The position numbers and the translations under genes were made by a program. The notes beneath the pieces were generated by a model. It was not told the DNA's origin and ran no database searches. It worked only from the letters and a program-made list of their open reading frames with translations. This document shows positions 12,452-24,703 of a DNA stretch of 64,000 nucleotides, in pieces. The DNA is from Myotis daubentonii (lineage: Eukaryota > Chordata > Mammalia > Chiroptera > Vespertilionidae): contig NC_081846.1 of NCBI RefSeq assembly GCF_963259705.1, positions 89,230,641 to 89,294,640 of the forward strand, read 5' to 3'. Numbering within the stretch: the first letter of the stretch is position 1; every line of letters begins with the position of its first letter.

Positions 12452-15400
12452 AGAGAAAGCAATCTATAGACAAAGAAGGAACCAAAGAATTTCATTTTAT
12501 CTACCTGCAGATCTGTGAATTCATTCTTATATCCATGGATATATTCTGTGACAACTCTCTTTCAATTGGTCGCCATTAAGTGACAGAAAAATGTTTGATT
12601 TTGTAAACAATTTTTCTCATGTTTTGCTCAAAAAGAGAGTTGGAATTAGAAATATCTCCATCATGGTAGAATAGGCATTGTTATGGTGAATGAATCTGCA
12701 ACTATTGAAATAAAATCCTTTAGCACAAAGCCTTAAAGCTAGATAATATAAAGCAATAAATACCAATTAAAGCCTTAAGGGAAAGACATGACACTCATTG
12801 AATCCAGTCCTCAGCAACAGAGGGGAACTGGCAAAATGCAATTGTGGAAGTTATTGGAAAAATAAAACTATTTCACTTTTACCCATCACACATTCTGACT
12901 CCTCAATCAAAACACATGTTTCTTCCCCTCTAGATATTTCATATAGGGGCTCTGTATTATTTAGCTTCATATCTTCAGTGCCCATCATAGCCTTACACTG
13001 CACAAACCCAATGCTTATTAAATTGAAGTTATAGATATTTTTCCCCAAAATATGGACACACATCTAAAAAAAAACCCTTTAAATGATTTCATTTATATTG
13101 AGTGACCTGGTTGACTGTAATTGGGAAAAAAGAGTGAGGAATGATATAAAAAATAGCAATAACTAGAAAAAGGAGAAAGAGTAGAAGGAGATCAAGAGTA
13201 GTTGGGAAAAACAGATCAAATAGGAGTGAGAGGGGAATGGGGAGAGAAGGTAGGGAGAGAGGAGAGAGCATAAGACAGGTGAGTAGAGCTGTGCAGGGGC
13301 ACAAAGGAGAGAGATACACTATCTGAGAGGAGGAGAAAAACATAAAAAAGCTAAAGCATCATAGGACTCTGCGAAACATGTAAATAATGGCATTTGTTAT
13401 CATTATCAAAACAGAATCTGTAACAATCGAAGAAAACTTTAATCAGAGTAACACAAAGTAAGGGGCATGCCTAATTATGTGGGCATTGAGGAATCACCAT
13501 CAATTTCCAGCCTGCTCGTTTTGTGAATTTTTATTTCCCTATTCACTTGGATATCCTCCAGCCCAACTTGGAAAGGAAAGGCTGAGAAAGAGGATTGAAT
13601 GAACTGCAAGAACATCCTTTCTTGATAATTTACTAAAATTCATAACTAAAACGAGAGAAAATGGTTAGAGGCAAAATATGGAGATTTGTTTCCACGGCCC
13701 TCTGAGCATTTTAGCTTGGTGGATAATCAGCTCACATTCCAGAGGAAACGGTGCTCAGCTATTTAGTTGGCTCTCTGTTGCTTGAAAATCTTGGCTAGTT
13801 TGTATTTTCTTCTTAACATAGACTTCAGGCTGTTCTCATTAAGTAAGAAAAGTTTGTTTTATTATCAGCAAAGAGGCATTAGACCTGAGGTAACTTTGGA
13901 TTCTGGAGTTGTTTTTCTTAGTTTGGGAAAAGTAAGAGCAGGGCTAGAAGAAAGGCAGAATTGACATTTTTTAAGACATCAAGAAGACTTTTGATAACAC
14001 TGCTAAAAGCACCAGGGCTCCGGGAGAACAAAGGCAAGTAGTCGATGTCTTCGTCTACCTGGGTCTATCACCTAATTTCTAAAGTGCACAAAATGCACTC
14101 AACTTTAGGGAAGCAGCCCATCGACAACATCGGAATCAATGGTTGTCATGGTGAGGATATTCCGGGAATTATTTCCAGGACCTTTTTAGGTTATAACAGC
14201 AAAATTGCTTATACAACAGCTAAACGTTTCAGCCTGGGCAGCCTTCTAAACCGTTTGGATCATAAAATCCTCCATTTAAAGAGAATTTTTAGAATTATCT
14301 CCTCATATCTCCTGTAGTACTTTAAAGATGGGAAAATGATGGCCCAGAACAATGGGGGTACTTATCCCAGGTCGAGGAAGGTAGAGGGCTAGGACTACTC
14401 CTATCTCCCAACCTCCACACCCAGGCTTTGAGACCAATTTGGAAAGGAACACAAAGTGGACATACAATGAGAAGCCTTCCAGCATCAAGTGTGTCTGCCA
14501 GGAAGCCAGACCAGCAGAGTGCTGACAACACGACAATTTCCTGTTGTATTTCACAAGGCTGAGCCAAATCAGTAAGTCCGGGTCTGCATGGTGCACCCTT
14601 GGGTCCCCAACAGGCTGTTACCCCCATTCTTTGAAAATTGTCCTGTATCGTAATATTCTGAATGGCCAATGCACCGAATCTTTACTTTTGTGGAGGTCTA
14701 TTTTGAAAAGGAATGCCCAAGGCAGCATAGGATAAATAAATGTCTGAGTAGTAGTCTCCATCTTCCACATCTTTTTAAACTTGTTTATTTTTGTTTTTTA
14801 TTACAAACAACAACCCAAATTTATCTCTCCAACTCTATCAAATGCTATCTTTAAATAGGTCAGATTAGAGTGACAAATTTGAAATTGACTTGTAAAAATC
14901 ATCTTTTGTAAAATATACTCCAAAAATTGCTAAAAAAAATGAGAAAAGTCGAGGGAATCTGTGTTGTACATCTGGCCCTGTATTAACTTCAATAAATATT
15001 AATGAGGGCCCTCTATGTGCCAGGAACTTCCTTAGATGCTAAGAGCACAAACTGGTTCTGCTCATTGCCAGCTGTGTATGTTCTTTGGGATTCAAAACTG
15101 AATTTGTAGAATACATTTAACAATATTTCTCTCATGTAATTATGAGGATTATATGTGCTAGTATTGCAATCTATTTCTTTAAGGGAGATTTTGTACTTTC
15201 TTGCCATTTAGCTTTAACTTAATGGGTCAGGTTTCAATGCCCATGTTCATGAGTTTTCACTCACCTGCAGAAGCCACCTGGACAACTCAGGCCCTAAGTC
15301 AGGGGAAATGCCTGGTTACATGGACAAATGCTCTATGGATGCCCTTTTGTTTGATAGGTCTCTACATGTGAATGTTTCAGCCCCCAAGATGCTGGAGTAG

Positions 15401-16139
15401 TCTCTCAGGGTAGGGAACTTGCTTATCTTTCTTTCTTAAAGGCTTACTAGTACATGAATGAAGTCCATAACCTATGCCTTTCAATTACTGATTAATTTAC
15501 TTTTAAAAACATCACATATATTAATAAAAATATTTCATTTCTGGGTTTGTTTACTTTTAACTTGATTTTAAAGTAAGATTATCCTGTTCAGACATTAGTC
15601 ACACTGAGCTGTTCACATGCTGGCCTGCTCATGCCAGGGTGCGGGGCACTTGCTTTGCCCAACCTTGCTTTTGCCCGCTCTAGTGGCATGGCCTTGGTTC
15701 TCTTCCACTGCAGCAGAGCTTCCCATTTCTCACCCAAAATTGCCCTTTGAAATTCCCATCTGAACAAAAGCCTCTCTAGTAAGGAGGTGGCTGGATATAT
15801 ATTCAGTCTGTTTCTTTCTACCTCTAATTAATTTGATCACAATGCTTAAAGTACTTCAATAAGTAGCTAGAATAATGCTCACTGTGTTTCTTTGATATGT
15901 GTGACAGACATATAATCTCAGTCAAAACTGGTAGATAAAAATTATCAAATTTATTTGGAACTGAGCTTCTAAGATATTAACGTCTTCAAGTTTGCATAAA
16001 TATGGGTAGCCAATTCTAAAATGTTTAGCCTTGTCATCTTTCTCCTCCCTCAAAACTCAAATATGGCAATACACAATTAATTCATTGCTTAATGACTATT
16101 AAACTCCAGTTTCTGGGTTAGACATTGAGTAGATAAAAC
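12452..16139. other. Mostly unique DNA
   Basis: Contains a purine-rich, GA-biased stretch at about 13120-13340 and a possible mammalian-wide repeat scrap at 14985-15060 (CTATGTGCCAGGAACTTCC). Overlapping minus frames at 14303-14669 (97 and 115 codons) have no recognisable domain. No exon could be supported. Confidence 0.4.
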
Positions 16140-17570
16140 AGAAGGCAAGAATCCTTTTTCAGTCCTCATTCTACCTGCTCTTTCCTTAATCTTCTATCCT
16201 TTTCACAACTGACTCCTTGTCAAGACATTAAATCCCTTGGACTTCTGTAAACTAGCTTTCCCCTCTGTTTTCTCTCAAAGATTATCATTCCTCTTTCACC
16301 ATTTTTCCTTTGGGTATTAAATGTTTGATTCCTCATGTTGTAATCCCAGGCCCTCTCCTCTTATGCATTCCATAAGAGGCAATATTATACCACACCCACA
16401 GCTTCAATTACTACCTATTGTGGACTAAATTGTATCCACCACCAAATGTATATGTTGATATACTAACCCCTCCCCCAGTAACTTGGAATTTGACTCTATT
16501 TGGAGATAGCATTTTAAAGAGCTAATTAAGATAAAATAAAGTCATATGTGTGGACCCGAATCCAGTATGACTGGTGTCTTTTGAGAAGATGAAATTAGGA
16601 TGCAGACATACAGAGAAGAGAATACCATTTGGAGATATCAGAAAATAGTCATCTATAAGTCAAGGAAAGAAAGTTGCCTTGCCAACACCTTAATTATGGA
16701 CTTCTAACCTCTAGAACTCTGAGGAAATAAAATTATATTGTTTAAGCCACTCAGTCTGTGGTAATTTGTTTGGCAGCCCCATCAGACTAATATGTTACTT
16801 ATGTTTAATTTATTGGTTTTTTTATATAGATTTTTAAAATGTAGTCAAATGATAATGTCTAATGGCCCTTTGAGAGTGGACCAGAGAGAGTAGAGTGGAG
16901 GAGCATGAGTCCAACTTCAATATGAACTGTGTCTTTGCCTGCTACTTCATGTAGGGGCAAAATAAGGACATTTCTGCCAAAACAAACATTTTTTACAAAG
17001 CAATTATCATTGGGCCCTCACTCTAAGTACCAATAACCTAAAAAGTGTAGCACTGTAATAATATACAGTAATTATAGATGAAAAAATTTATGTTTCTAAA
17101 CCTGATATCTTCTCTGAGTTCTTGATCTGATTATATCACTGCAAAATATCCCCTTGTGGATATTCCAAAGCCACATCTGTAAAACTGAAGGAATGATCAC
17201 ACCCATTCAATATGGGACTATTTCCAGTATTCTCTCTCTCCACCCTTCTAGCTACAATTATGCTTTACACATTCATCATATTACTCCTGTATCTAATGGT
17301 CAAGTCATATAAATCTTGCCTCTTACATATCTATTGAATCCATTCACTCCTCTCCATTTCTGCCAAGTTGTTCAAAACTAACATTGTTTCTCATCCTTAC
17401 TATTATAGGAACCTTCTAACTGGTGGTCACTAAATCTGCTTTTACATTTTCCAGTATATTCTCCTTCTCACAACTAACTTAACCAACCTCTTAATTAACA
17501 CCCTTCAATCTGTCCTCCGATTGATTAATCAGGAAGGTACCACTTTAAAATGTTGTACAAGATAGTTATA
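16140..17570 (+). mobile_element. Old L2-like interspersed repeat, split
   Basis: The pyrimidine-rich text at 16140-16415 and 17100-17570 follows the order of an ancient LINE-type (L2-like) repeat, ending near CTTCAATCTGTCCTCC. The MaLR-type LTR at 16419-16794 interrupts it. Family assignment is tentative. Confidence 0.4.
16419..16794 (+). mobile_element. MaLR-type (MLT1-like) solo LTR
   Basis: Recognisable MaLR blocks in order: ATATGTTGATATACTAACCC, ATTTGGAGATAGCATTTTAA, TATGACTGGTGTCTTTTGAG, and the 3' block ACTTCTAACCTCTAGAACTC with AAATAAAATTATATTG. Solo LTR; no internal region seen. Confidence 0.75.
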
Positions 17571-19740
17571 GTTACTGGAACTAGATTCACCAAAAAGCCA
17601 TTTGCTAAATTATGAGCATGTCTTTCGTATTTTTGTTTTTCCCTTTGTTGCTGCCCTTATATCTGATCTTGAATCTTTCTCTACTAATTTGTAAGATCTT
17701 GTTTATCTTGTTTATAGTCACAAAACAACTGACTCCGGAAACTATACAGAGTAAACACAGAGGAAGGACAAACAGGAAGATGGGGGCAAGACTAAACATT
17801 CCATAGGTGGAAGGTCATTCAGCACATTGATTTAGGACAGTTGACTGGAATTATTGTCTGGAGAACTGTCTTATTCCCTCTGCCCCCTAGTCTCTGATGA
17901 TATGAGCATCACCACTATTTTCAAGTTGAGTTAATACCAATGTCTCCCCACCAGCATGTAAATAACCTTTTAACACAAGAGCCTCATTAAAGCTCTATAT
18001 AGTGATTCTTAACTGGAGGTGTTAAGCTGCCTTCAAGATGTTTCAAAATGTGGGACCGTTTGCTTGTCATAAGAGGCAGGTAGGTTTGGGCCCCTGCAGT
18101 GCACGAAGGCCAGAAATAACAAATACTTTGTAATTCAAGCAACAATTACCCCCTATAACACGTCTACTGTAAACAGACTTGGCATGCATGAGCCATGCTC
18201 CCGTAGCCTTCCCCGTTGGTCCTCCTCCCTCCAATGCGATTCTTTCCACTCTTTTTGACCAAGGCACCCTACTTAGTTTCAGATCTTGGATACTCTTCTA
18301 CTCTATAGGGAAGCCTTGACCTTTATAAATGCATCAAATTATAAACCCAAAGCATGTGTGCTCAGTTTTATGGTTAGATGTTTATTCATGTGCTCATTTG
18401 ATAAATGTGAAGAACCACATTCAGTTTGTGCAACAACTGAATTCCCAGCACCTTTGTGAGTATGAGGCATGTGGAGGCACTTGTAAGTATTTGTTGAATG
18501 TGCAGATGAACTGACACAATAATGACACAGTCTCTGACCTCAAGGGACCTGCTGTGTGGCTGGAAATATGGAGCAGGGCCTGGGCTGAAGCACCACAACA
18601 GGGTTCATGGGCAAAGAGGTACACCTGCCTCAGACTTGGCACAATGACCCCGCTCTGTGCAGAGACACAGGCTAGATGTCAGGGGTCATTTACCTGTCAG
18701 TGCCCAGCATCCCTGGGGTCTAAAATTTTGCATTAGAAAGGTGGCCCTAATGTGAGCCACTTCAAAGAGGATGGCTGCTTCAACTGTCTGGTAGGCAGCC
18801 AAGTCAGCTCACTGGCAACACATGCATCTCTTTCTAGAGAACTTAAAACACCAGTGGATCGTGATATTTCGGTTTTATTGGCTTCCACAGGAAAGGGCCA
18901 GTGGTCTCTTAGAGAACTAAAGAAGAGGGAAGCAAGGGGTCAGGTGCTGCTCAGAGCTGGCTTTAGAGTGGAGACCGAAAGGACAGAGAATGCGGCAGGA
19001 AGAAACAGAAGCAACTGGAGGTGAAGAAGAGCAGGAAATAAAAGCCGTCAGCCTTCAAATGATCCCCCCTGGTTGAAAAGAAAAGTTTGCTTCTCTCATT
19101 TGCAAAGAACCCCGGAGCAAACAGATACCTCAGGATAGTCATTATTTCTTTAAAACTTTAATTAGGCACTTAAAATCATCAGAATTAAGGTGAGTGTTCT
19201 TTTAAATATAAAAATTTAAATGGAAAGGAATCCATGGAAACCAACGCTGTTGAATCTTTTGTTCTCACTCCCTGGCCCTATTAAAAACAGGAGGAGGTGA
19301 TGGTGCAGAGACAAAAGCCAGAGTCACTGGTTGAAGGAAGCCTCTGTCTTCCCGGTGTTAGTGGCTAAAAATGAAGACGGATCGGGAAGACTGATGATGT
19401 TCTGTTCAACAATGGAGACATGCGCTCTGAGAGGCAGCACCACCCCAAACACCTGTGAGAGCAACAGTCAGAGAAAGGACGGTCCGTGCCTCGGCCTCTT
19501 TGCCTGCACACTTCAGTTCTGCCAATATGTGAATCCTCTGTTTATTTGTGTTCATCTAAGAAACATTCAAACCTGTAAAGAATTCTTGTAGTTTATTTGA
19601 TCCAAACCATCGACAATTGCCAGGAAGCAGAATCTCAATGATTAAGATAATGCTCTGGAAAATGGTGGTTTTCACCTATTTTTATAAATTACTGTAACTG
19701 GACAACCAAGGGGTCTGGGCTGCCTGTCACCACTTCAGCC
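17571..19740. other. Mostly unique DNA
   Basis: About 18450-18512 resembles the 3' end of an L2 (AGTATTTGTTGAATG). The frames at 18554-19024 have no recognised product. Nothing else identified. Confidence 0.4.
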
Positions 19741-20480
19741 AATTAAGCAGAGGCAGGGTTGAATCATATCTGATTTATTTCAATAATACCGGCAGTGTGA
19801 GAGAGCAGCAGTTCCACCCACAAAAAACTGCTCTGTACCTCACCACAAACCAGCTGCTTATATTGGGTAAAAAGATAAAATTATGTGGGAAAGTAGGAAT
19901 TACAGGCATGGGGAAGTGGGCACGCGATAATCATTACAGGATACTAGTCATGCGGGCTGTGGGGAAGGTCCCAGAGGGCAGGCGCCTCAGGGTGCCCTGG
20001 GACCAGATTGCAGGCAATAGGGCTGGGGTTATAAAGAGCAGGTGCCTCCAGAACTAGATTGTTTTGGCCATGAGGTTGTAAATCTCTCCATAATGACAGG
20101 CAGCTCTCAGAAGAAGCTTGGACTGCATTCCAATGTGAGCTCCCGTGTCCGAGGGTGTATAACTCCCAACAAAGTTAGGGTGTGCTTCCTAATCAGAACA
20201 GAACCATCATGGTTAACAGAGCATGATTAATATTTCTTATAATTGTAGCTGGTCCCCAATACTCTATTTCTGCCCCTAATGTTACCATCAAAGGTAGAGA
20301 CGTTAGTGAGTTAAATGAAATCCATTGGTGGTAGATTAGGAAGGTGGGAGAAAGCAAAGGTGGGGAACCTCTGGGATTGGATAAAAAGTGAAAGGATAAA
20401 CACATGTTTCTTTTGCATAGGTGTGTACAGGAGAGTTAACAGTCAACAATTACTAGTAACCCCATATCAGTAACAATGAG
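19741..20480 (-). mobile_element. Possible reverse-strand LTR, unclassified
   Basis: Read on the minus strand, this stretch contains a TATA-like TATAAGC near 19860, then a GAAATAAATC polyadenylation-like motif near 19770-19780, about 70-90 bp apart, as in an LTR. Two similar blocks (GCGCCTC and GTGCCTC, each followed by AGATTG) lie at about 19980-20060. No primer-binding site, internal genes or target duplication could be shown, so this remains a guess. Confidence 0.25.
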
Positions 20481-20650
20481 GGAATTTGTAGTCTTTGCCC
20501 TGGTTCATTGGTTGTGCCCTAGGGCTCTGGAAAAAGGGAAATTATAAGTTACCCTTACAGTCCACAGGCAAGTTATCTTGGATGCAAAAAGACAATAGGC
20601 TCAGTAAAAATAGAAAATTGATTTTTGTCAGGGAAGATATTGCCCTAGAA

Positions 20651-20961
20651 CAGCGGTTCTCAATCTATGGGTCACGACCTCTTTGGGGTTCAAACGACCC
20701 TTTCACAGGGGTCGCCTAAGACCATCGGAAAACACATATATAATTTCATATTGTTTTTGTGGTTAATCACTATGCTTTGATTATGTTCAATTTGTAACAA
20801 TGAAAATACATCCTGCATATCAGATATTTACATTATGATTCATAACAGTAGCAAAATTACAGTTAGGAAGTAGCAACGAAAATAATTTTATGGTTGGGGG
20901 TCACCGCAACATGAGGAACTGTATTAAAACATCGCGGCATTAGGAAGGTTGAGAACCATTG
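20651..20961 (+). mobile_element. SPIN (Space Invader) non-autonomous hAT copy
   Basis: Starts CAGCGGTTCTCAATCTATGG and ends AAGGTTGAGAACCATTG as inverted termini. The subterminal text TTTCACAGGGGTCGCCTAAG then ACCATCGGAAAACACAT is characteristic of SPIN as I remember it. Flanked by a perfect 8-bp duplication CCCTAGAA (20643-20650 and 20962-20969). It is 311 bp with no transposase. SPIN is a hAT (Buster group) known for patchy presence among vertebrates, attributed to horizontal transfer. Confidence 0.95.
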
Positions 20962-20969
20962 CCCTAGAA

Positions 20970-23214
20970 CATGACTATCCACTATAAACTGCTTTTGTAA
21001 TTAAATGGTTTTAATTTCAGGCCATCCTTTGTGGTTAATTCAGGTCTATAAGTTTGCAAGGCTGCCACACAGGCCTTCTCTGAGTTAAGTTAGCATGTGG
21101 CCCCTTTTTGTCCACATTTGTTTCTCCATCCCTGCTTTTAGGAGCTTGACCACTCACACCTAACCCTGGCCATGCATCTCAAGGCCTCAGCTTCCTGAGG
21201 TCCTGGTCAGAGCCACCCTGTGCTGGGAGCTCGCCTTACTCCTGGGGGTGTCATGTTGGACTCTGCTCTGATGCTCCCTAACGTGTGGTGGCTTTTATAG
21301 CACCCATCCTTTCTCTCTTCCCTGAGGTCCACTATTTCTCATGGGGAGTATGCACTTTCCTTCTTCTTTATGGAGCTCTACCCAAACTCGACCAGGCAAA
21401 GACATATGAAGCAATCGCAGAGCAGCAACTTAGAATTCATCACTGTCCTTCCTTGCTGTCCACCGTGTGTTTTTTTAAACCCCACCTATGGTGTACTGTT
21501 GGCCTTTCCAATGTAGCCAAGCCCACAAGGAGTATTCTACAGCTCTTTCCCAACCCAGTGCTCAAAATAAGCTATGACAGAGGCTCTGTGATGTTGTTAC
21601 AAGAATTTTCAAGTTCAAATTCCTAATCCTGAACTATACACCCAGAGCTGAGCAAGCAATGCTTTCTCAGAATCATCTTGAACCTTTGCTGAGTGTACAC
21701 TGTTTTCTGAGGCCAGGGTGGCCTGGCACACAGGCGGCTGACACAGCCTTATTTCGGACCCTTGTTAGACTGCAGCACGGTTTTCTGGGACACCCAACTC
21801 TCAGAGGCTCCATAAGCCTCTTCTGACCTCACCTACCAATTGCTCTCATTAGGTGGCTTTTCAACATGCCTGATGCTACTTGAGTATTTTTCTGATTCTT
21901 GAGAGACTACTCTCTCTGAACAAAGTCCTGGCGCTTCCTGGGTTCCTGGTGGATGTTTCTTTTCTACATCCCGGGCTAGGTGACTGCGGGTATAATCTAC
22001 TTCTAGTCATTGTCTTTGGCTTGTTTCTCCAGTCTCATTTTATTTCTTTTGGCCTGTTGTGGTGCCTCATATCGATGCCATTCAGCAAAGCTCACATTTC
22101 TGTCATGACCCTAGGGGCCAAGTTGAAAGTAGTGAAGGAATGCACATTTATTGCAAATTTGCCCAAAGCCTTTCATGACTCTTTAGAAATTCCATATTGT
22201 GATTATCAGGAAGGAAACAGCTAGGTAACCAACTAATCTACTTTCAAAATCAGTAGGGGTAATGCTTCCTAAGGACCATTCTCTCTAAGGCTCTTCAGTT
22301 TTATCCAGTTACACAACATGAAATGAATGTTTTATTATCAGAAAATGTCCCATAAAGAATGGAGATTAAGAAAGTCAGTTAAGTATAAGATTATCCCTTT
22401 TGCTGTTATAAATCTTGGTCTGTTTTGCATAGCTCAATGTTATAAAAGCATCACTCAGATGATGGTCGCTCAACACTTTGAAATGATCAGTAACTTCAGA
22501 TGAGAAACCTGAAGAAACTAGAACATGTTTGTCCTTAAAGGCCCATGACAGTGAATCCTTCCTCTGCTCTGGTGCTCTTATTGCTCAGGTGCAGCCTAAG
22601 CCCCTACAGAAGTGATCTTTCCTCCTACCTGGGGCATGGCACACTGGGAATTAGCCTTCCTAGAGATGGAGGACCAAAGACTCTTAATAACTGAGCAGCA
22701 ATGCTTTCCAATGGTTTATCAGCAATGCTTTCACAGAAAGATCTCAAGTGAGCATGGGGACATGTGAAAAGTAGACCATAGATGGAGCCGTTTAACAGTG
22801 GAGCCAGAGCAGCCATTCCAGAGGAACTGCTTGAACATCTTGCTCCTCGAACCTTTGAAATGTTTGAACTGGGCAAAATAACCTTTGGACTGAGTCAAGC
22901 CAACATTGTCTTCAGATAACTGTTGGTAAAGCTAACAGGAAAGCAGCCATTCTGACTATAAGGACTGGTGATTTTGGACATTACTTAGAATCAGTAACCA
23001 GTCATGCAGAGCTAAAGAGTAACAGCTTTATAACACCAATAAAAATCAATTTCTTCTATCCATGTGTTGATTCCCTTCCTTTTCCCCATAATAACGCTTT
23101 GCCTTCACCCCCTAATCAGGACATAGGGTTCCTGCCTGACTCTATGGCTTTGGATTGCAAGTCTGTCATTGCAAATAAATTCTTATTACCTCTCACTTTG
23201 GCTTTTTTTTTTTT
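20970..23214. other. Mostly unique DNA
   Basis: Plus frames of 113 codons (21285-21626) and 114 codons (21880-22224) have no recognisable domain. Part of the left end may belong with the LTR-like region. No exon supported. Confidence 0.4.
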
Positions 23215-23224
23215 TTAGCTTAAC

Positions 23225-23345
23225 AGTAGGTTTTTATTCCAATTTTAAAGTTAAGACATAAAAACTCAGAGAGCTGGAAAAAACTTCACATGCTCTCACA
23301 CCTAGTTAGGAGCAGATTTGGGGTTTAAATCTAGGTCTAATAACA
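23225..23345 (+). mobile_element. MIR SINE remnant
   Basis: Resembles the MIR 3' half: AACTCAGAGAGCTGGAAAA, then CACACCTAGTTAGGAGCAG and GGGTTTAAATCTAGGTCTAA. Decayed. Confidence 0.65.
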
Positions 23346-23849
23346 CCCAAAACATGCATTTCCCATAAAATCCAAAAATATTTCCCCTTGCCATGGTCCC
23401 ATCACTTTGAAATTCATTGTTGGTATTGACTGTATTCTGCTACTAATGGCTTTTACCTTTCAGGTAAATGTCAAAAAGCACTTAGCTGTCACCAAAAGCC
23501 AGACGCTGCATAGACAGAGAGGTGAACAACTCTCAGTGTCTGACCTCTAAATATCAGAAAATGAAGCTATAACCATTTCCACAAAGAGCCTGGATTACTG
23601 GTATGCTGCAAATACAGGAACTGATTTTCTAACTGCAGTTTTGTGGGATTCTTTATCTTAGTTACTAGAAAGCAAAGAGATGGAAAAGAGTACTGTTCTT
23701 TCTACCAGCCTATAAAATGGGGTTAAGTATTGTTCTTCATTTATTGATCTCTCAGAAAAAGTGAAGCTCTTAAATATTTTTTTGAAAACTAAAAACTTAT
23801 GAATATTTTCCTCAAATTATCATTGTGACTTTATAATTGGTGATGAATT

Positions 23850-23852
<3 letters not shown>

Positions 23853-23887
<35 letters not shown>
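23853..23887 (+). repeat. (AC)n microsatellite
   Basis: About 17 pure CA/AC units; no associated element seen. Confidence 0.95.
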
Positions 23888-23888
<1 letters not shown>

Positions 23889-23985
23889 CTCTCCCTCTAA
23901 ATTGTGAACTCACTAGAGCACAAGCTGCTATTGTTATAATTATAAGCATATAATTATTGTTAAATATAATTGTAATACTAATGTA

Positions 23986-24200
23986 CTAGTAGCCTGGTGC
24001 ACAAATTAGTGTACATTGAAAGAAAATTAATTAGAAGAAATATTTTTAATATAGCTATTCGCCCTTTCTCTATAATAGAAGTGTCAACCACATTCACCAT
24101 CAACAATGACAGATGGAAACACACGCAAGCGATTGGCACCAGTGAGAGTTTTATATGTATCGTTCATACACAAGTCAATTTAGCCTTTTATATATATAGA
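23986..24200 (-). mobile_element. HeliBat-type Helitron fragment, reverse
   Basis: Left edge A|CTAG followed by TAGCCTGGTGCACAAATTAG gives the rc of a HeliBat 3' end. The right edge TAGCCTTTTATATATATAGA is the rc of a HeliBat 5' end. About 215 bp; the base after the right end is A rather than the expected T, so the edge may be off by a base or mutated. Confidence 0.75.
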
Positions 24201-24439
24201 ATGAACTTACTTAATTAGACCTGCTTTCTGACTTAGCTAAACTTTTTCCAGCCCAGTGAAGCACCCCAAGTTCTCTTTCAGGTAATTGTCAGCAACATAG
24301 CAGTAAATATCAGCATGAAGCACATGATTATTATAGACCATGCAGGGAGAACAAAGGGTAAAATATTTAACTGCAGCAGTGTTTGACTATATTCTGTGCA
24401 AAGAGAAAACCTGAAGTCATTTTCAAGGTCCACCATTTC

Positions 24440-24600
24440 TTCTTTTCATTTGGGTCAAGTTTCTAAGCTTTCTAAATCTCCGTTTTCTGGCTAATGAGAA
24501 GAAAATAAGATTCTACCAAGTCTCCTATCTACCTACTCCAGGACTTCTGTGAGGACCAAATGAGATGAGGCATGGGAAAAGGCTTCACAGACATTTGGTT
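24440..24600 (+). mobile_element. MIR SINE remnant
   Basis: Follows the MIR core: GGGTCAAGTTTCTAAGC, then the exon-like TGTGAGGACCAAATGAGATG block. Decayed, plus orientation. Confidence 0.6.
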
Positions 24601-24631
24601 ACAGTGTAAAGTGTTTCCACCTGGCTATAAA

Positions 24632-24703
24632 ACAAGTCATCATAGAGACCGGTTGGAAGGTGGGAAGGACACTTAGCATATTAGCCTTTTATATAGATAG
24701 ATT
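24632..24703 (-). mobile_element. HeliBat 5' end remnant, reverse
   Basis: GTCATCATAGAGACCGG, then GGAAGGACACTTAGC and TATTAGCCTTTTATATAGAT match the rc of a HeliBat 5' end. The CTAG end is missing. Confidence 0.7.

Noticed and set aside
23853..23887. (AC)n as a Z-DNA or regulatory element
   Set aside because: Ordinary dinucleotide repeat; no supporting context.
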